Shown piece after piece: positions 60,791 to 64,000 of a stretch of DNA of 64,000 nt. Where the stretch lies: assembly GCA_037957365.1 (NCBI GenBank), contig JARHVA010002685.1, forward strand, positions 850,001 through 914,000, read 5' to 3'. Below the pieces are notes generated by a model. The model did not search any database. It saw only the letters and a program-made list of their open reading frames with translations, and was not told where the DNA came from. A program made the position numbers and the translations under genes. The stretch is from Torreya grandis. Taxonomy: Eukaryota; Streptophyta; Pinopsida; Cupressales; Taxaceae. The number at the start of each line of letters is the position of its first letter. The stretch's first letter is position 1.

Positions 60791-61330
60791 GACCACCCTA
60801 AAACCTGGCATGGTTTTGAGAAAAACACAAAAACAAAGGCTCATGTAACTTAACTCTCTTGATGAGATGAGAAGAGAGGATCTACATCATATAAAAATAA
60901 TTCAACAATGAAAGATCAAATGATATGATAAGTACATTAAAACAAGGAAGTTATAACCAAGTGTTTGGGTACTACTTTTTTACTCCAAATAAAAGGATCA
61001 CAAATAAAAACTTTAGAATAGCTGGTTAGGCCCCAATGAGATCAAAAAGTTATTTGATAATAGATGAGTCAAGTTACATATAATTGATTTGGTCATATTC
61101 TATTTGATGGTTAATGGACACTATCTCAAGTTGTAAAAGAAATCTCTTTCCAAAGATTAGTTCATTTAAATGTTTATGATTGAAGGTCAACCTTATTTAG
61201 ACATGGGAATCAATTGTATATTGGATAAACACTCTGAACACCATGTTGGTTCATCATCACAACTTGTTAAAGTTTGAACAAGGGATTTCAACCCCATTTA
61301 TCTAGGGTAAGTGCATCATATATGGTAGTT
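60791..61330 (+). pseudogene. Element E integrase C-terminal tail
   Basis: LNELDEMRREDLHHIKIIQQ, KWYDKYIKT, SWLGPNEIKKLFDN, VKLHIIDL and MVNGHYLKL form the charged linker and GPY/F-like end of the integrase. Frame breaks at 60930 and 61020. Confidence 0.6.
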
Positions 61331-62537
61331 TTGGTCAAAAAAATAGATTGTTGGCTAACCAAAACTACATAAAATGGGCTTGAGTGGAAAACTATCTTGC
61401 TAACCAATTAGGACTAAAAGTGGAAAAAATTAAGTAAACTAATAAAAAAGAAAGAAAAAGGGAAAAAGGACCAAGTTGTAAAATTAGTTAATTGACCACA
61501 TAAATATATAAATAACAACAAAAATTCATATGATATAAGCAATTATTAACTCCTAGAGGCTACAGGTCCACTTTTAATTGTTATAGGTAAACATCAAACA
61601 TGAATCATCTACACCTACATCATACATAACTATATAGAGTCTACTTTTAGTTTGCTGTAAGTAACTTTGTATAGACTTACAACATCTACTAGAGTCCTTT
61701 AGTAGGCCATATCCTCATTTATATAGTAGATTCAACATTTATGATGTCATATTATCTCAAATGGTGAAGTAACTACATATTTGTTACTATTTTTCTAAGC
61801 ATATTTGTATTTACATAGTTGTTGCAAATCCTTAAAATGCACTTGTATCCACTACTACCTCTCTCTTTCTTGAAAATTTGTCATCTCCAAAAGAAACCTA
61901 AAAACATTCACCCCAAATTCTTTATTTGTTGATCGCATGAGATTTTCCTTAAGGGCATTCTATCATTTCATGATTATCTCAACATATAAGGGATCCATAA
62001 ATTCAAGGGTTTGGAGTTCAAATTCAAACTGAACATTCCCACAAAAAATTTCTCATAAGCATTGGTGAAAATACATAACATCTCTTTAGCACTTTTGGGA
62101 CAAAATTCAGAAATGAAATTTCTATCATGAGCTCTAAACTATCATATATTTATGAATTTCATCCAATTGATGGCCCCTAATAGAATATATCCAATGAAGT
62201 AACATTAACCATCTATAACAAAGATACTATTGGTCAAACCAAAGTATTATTATAGGTACTTATATTAGTAATTTAGATTATTCTTATAATTGGATTTGCT
62301 ATACATTTATTAAATATTGCTATGATATGACTATTTATGAGTCCATCAAAAATCCAATTTTTCCACATTCATCATACCTTATACCACATCATTCCACTAT
62401 CGTGTCATTTCATGCTACAAATTTATGTTCCCCAATCATTAATTTGGATTCAAAATCATTTTTATCTCACCTCAAGGATAAATGTACCCTATTGTTGCAT
62501 CCACTACACTTGAGGATAAGTGAAGCCTTTAAGTTGT
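61331..62537. other. 3' untranslated region of E
   Basis: AT-rich, with no domain seen. The open stretch 62327-62557 runs into the poly-G tract and is not supported as a gene. Confidence 0.4.
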
Positions 62538-62548
62538 GGGGGGGGGGG
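62538..62548 (+). other. Polypurine tract of element E
   Basis: AAGTTGT followed by eleven G, similar to the AAGTTTGGGGG tract of Athila/Tat elements. The next bases TATATTTGAAG may be the LTR start with TG changed to TA. Confidence 0.55.
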
Positions 62549-64000
62549 TATATTTGAAGACATTTGGCACATGTACTCTTCTAAGACATGTTGGACACAT
62601 AACACATCAACCAAATAAAGATATATGATCCAAATGATAATAATTACACTGATAAAAAAATGAAAAACTATTATCAACTCATGACCATCTCTCCAAAAAA
62701 AGACATTCTGCTCCTTAAGAAAAGAATGTGTCATTTTTGAACTAGTAGGAAGATATGAGAGTTACAATAAAAACAAATTTTAGAAAATATGAAAAATGGG
62801 AGGTGATATAAAGTGAATGGAATCTACAAACCATGCAATACAGTGAAATGATTTAAGGGTGATGGTCCTTTTTGATAATATAATATGGATTATCTTCGTG
62901 GAGAAACTTACATGGTATGTTTGAACATAGTGCAATTTTTTATCCAAATAGAGATAATGTCAAAGGGCTAGAGGTATTCCTAACAGGGGAGTTGATATCT
63001 AAGGCAATTGGTTTACCTCCTGTAAGATACTAGATAAAATAGATGTTGATGTAAGGGCATATTTTTTTAGGCAATGAGACTAACTAGAATTCAATGCTCA
63101 TGGCACATGTAGGTTGTCACTTCCTACTCCTTGGCACCAGGTGGATATATTTTTCATAATATAATTCATAGGAAAAGGTAGGCTATATTTTTGGTATACC
63201 CCTCATTTGTACTTTTTGAGATGCCTAAGACATGGTCATATTATAAATGTTTAGAATAATTCCCTAAAATTATTGATAAGAATGGATAAGTGATGTCAAA
63301 AAGAGAAACTTGCGACACTTTCCCACCATTTTTTAGTCACACTAATTATGAAAGTATTTTTAGCCTCTAATACACCATCTATCAGTTAGGAAGACTTTGT
63401 GATGATGCCTTGTCTTCTACCTTAGGTTGTTCTCAACCTAGAACACCAAAAACAACCCCACCTGATGCATCTCCTCCACATACTAAAAGGTAAAATATCT
63501 TTGAAACCTCATCCAATAGACTCAAGAGATGCCCCTATAGGTTAAGAGCCAAGGGAGTAAGAAAAAAATCATCTTCTTCCAAGGTCGTAACAATCATTAT
63601 TTCATTGGAAGATGACATTTTAAAAGAATCTTTGAGTTTGAGTGAGGAAGGAAAATAGAAATATAGCAAGGAAAAAGCCACTAATGGAAGTTTTATGTCT
63701 AAATAAGAGGATATAGAAGAATAAATAGAATAAGAGCATGTTTCCATTAAAGATGTTCAAGTGGAGGGAAATAGGGCTTTATATTAGAAAAATAAATGAA
63801 ACACACCCCTACTCCTCCTAGCTCAGAACTAAGTGACCATGATAAGCTCTTGATTATATATTAGAAAATAAAGCTTATAAATACTATAATTATTAGGTTT
63901 GAGGCAAGAAAAAATGGGTTAGATACACTGGCTATGTGGAATCTGAGGAAGGAGTTAGAATTTAAGAACCTACAAGAGTTACACAGGAATCTATAGTATA
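62549..64000 (+). repeat. Presumed 3' LTR of element E, cut by the window edge
   Basis: Placed by the polypurine tract only; no 5' LTR is present for comparison. It contains a decayed reading frame from about 62940 on. Confidence 0.4.
62940..64000 (+). pseudogene. Decayed coding region in the presumed LTR of E; family not recognised
   Basis: NRDNVKGLEVFLTGELISKA with IGLPPVRY (62946-63030), then, in another frame from about 63140, YIFHNIIHRKR, IFLVYPSFVLFEMPKTWSYY, FPPFFSHTNYESIFSL and QPRTPKTTPPDASPPHTKR. A Lys/Glu-rich stretch with LEDDILKESLSLSEEGK follows, and a helical end (FEARKNGLDTLAMWNLRKEL). Stops are mostly TAG/TAA. The plan (globular part, Ser/Pro linker, charged helical tail) recalls the LTR-borne region of A, but I see no clear sequence match. 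It runs off the right edge. Confidence 0.45.

Larger units (their letters stand above)
52978..64000 (+). mobile_element. Element E: Athila/Tat-like Ty3/gypsy element, 5' half missing, interrupted by F
   Basis: Pol coding begins at the border with element C, so C appears to have inserted in E's pol. RT and RNase H (53000-54160) lead to the integrase, which is cut at 54595 by F and resumes at 60101. An integrase tail, a G11 polypurine tract (62538-62548) and a presumed 3' LTR follow to the window edge. E's gag and protease are not found left of C. The pol sequence style (FPLPFFDQ, YMDDF, GRVP-free integrase) is Athila/Tat-like. Confidence 0.7.

Noticed and set aside
62538..62548. G11 run as sequencing or assembly artefact
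   Set aside because: A similar AAGTTNG-rich tract is expected at this place after integrase in Athila/Tat elements, so a PPT explains it; the exact G count may still be wrong.

Overview
The window looks like intergenic DNA from a large, retrotransposon-rich plant genome. It is AT-rich, and I found no intact host gene, rRNA, functional tRNA or CRISPR array. Everything recognisable is old LTR retrotransposon, and the coding regions are full of in-frame stops and frameshifts. Tat/Athila-like and chromovirus-like domains, very long LTRs and deep nesting fit a vascular plant with a huge genome. A gymnosperm is a reasonable guess, but the sequence does not prove it. Element names A to F are mine.

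Layout. A (1-16458, plus strand) is a giant Tat-like element. Its 5' LTR runs off the left edge, its gag-pol spans about 4.8-10.6 kb, and its 3' LTR is about 5.3 kb (11151-16458). Both LTRs carry a long decayed coding region upstream of a TATA box, and an array of 30-bp palindromes. From about 17.8 kb to the right edge lies a nest. E is an Athila/Tat-like element on the plus strand whose surviving part starts at 52978. C is a minus-strand chromovirus (17797-52977) that sits in E's pol. B (19007-28780) sits in C's left LTR. D (34399-48535) sits in C's right LTR. F (54596-60100) sits in E's integrase. B and F have matching 5-bp target-site duplications, and D has a near match. The target of B also survives unoccupied in a second copy of the same LTR near 52.4 kb.

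Function. A, C and E carry recognisable pol domains. I see none in B, D or F: B and D keep gag-like reading frames, and F carries a G-patch plus two zinc-knuckle-like motifs, so all three look non-autonomous. D also holds an antisense gene remnant that resembles a plant mobile domain. Most in-frame stops are TAA or TAG where CAA or CAG would restore the frame, which suggests C-to-T decay of methylated DNA.

Most unusual signals: (1) the palindrome array in A, whose outer arms differ between units yet stay self-complementary; (2) the long LTR-borne coding region of A, with a possible second case in E at the right edge; (3) reiterated W-box-like palindromes in D; (4) the antisense gene in D; (5) the G-patch gag of F. 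All calls are from reading the sequence; no database search was possible.
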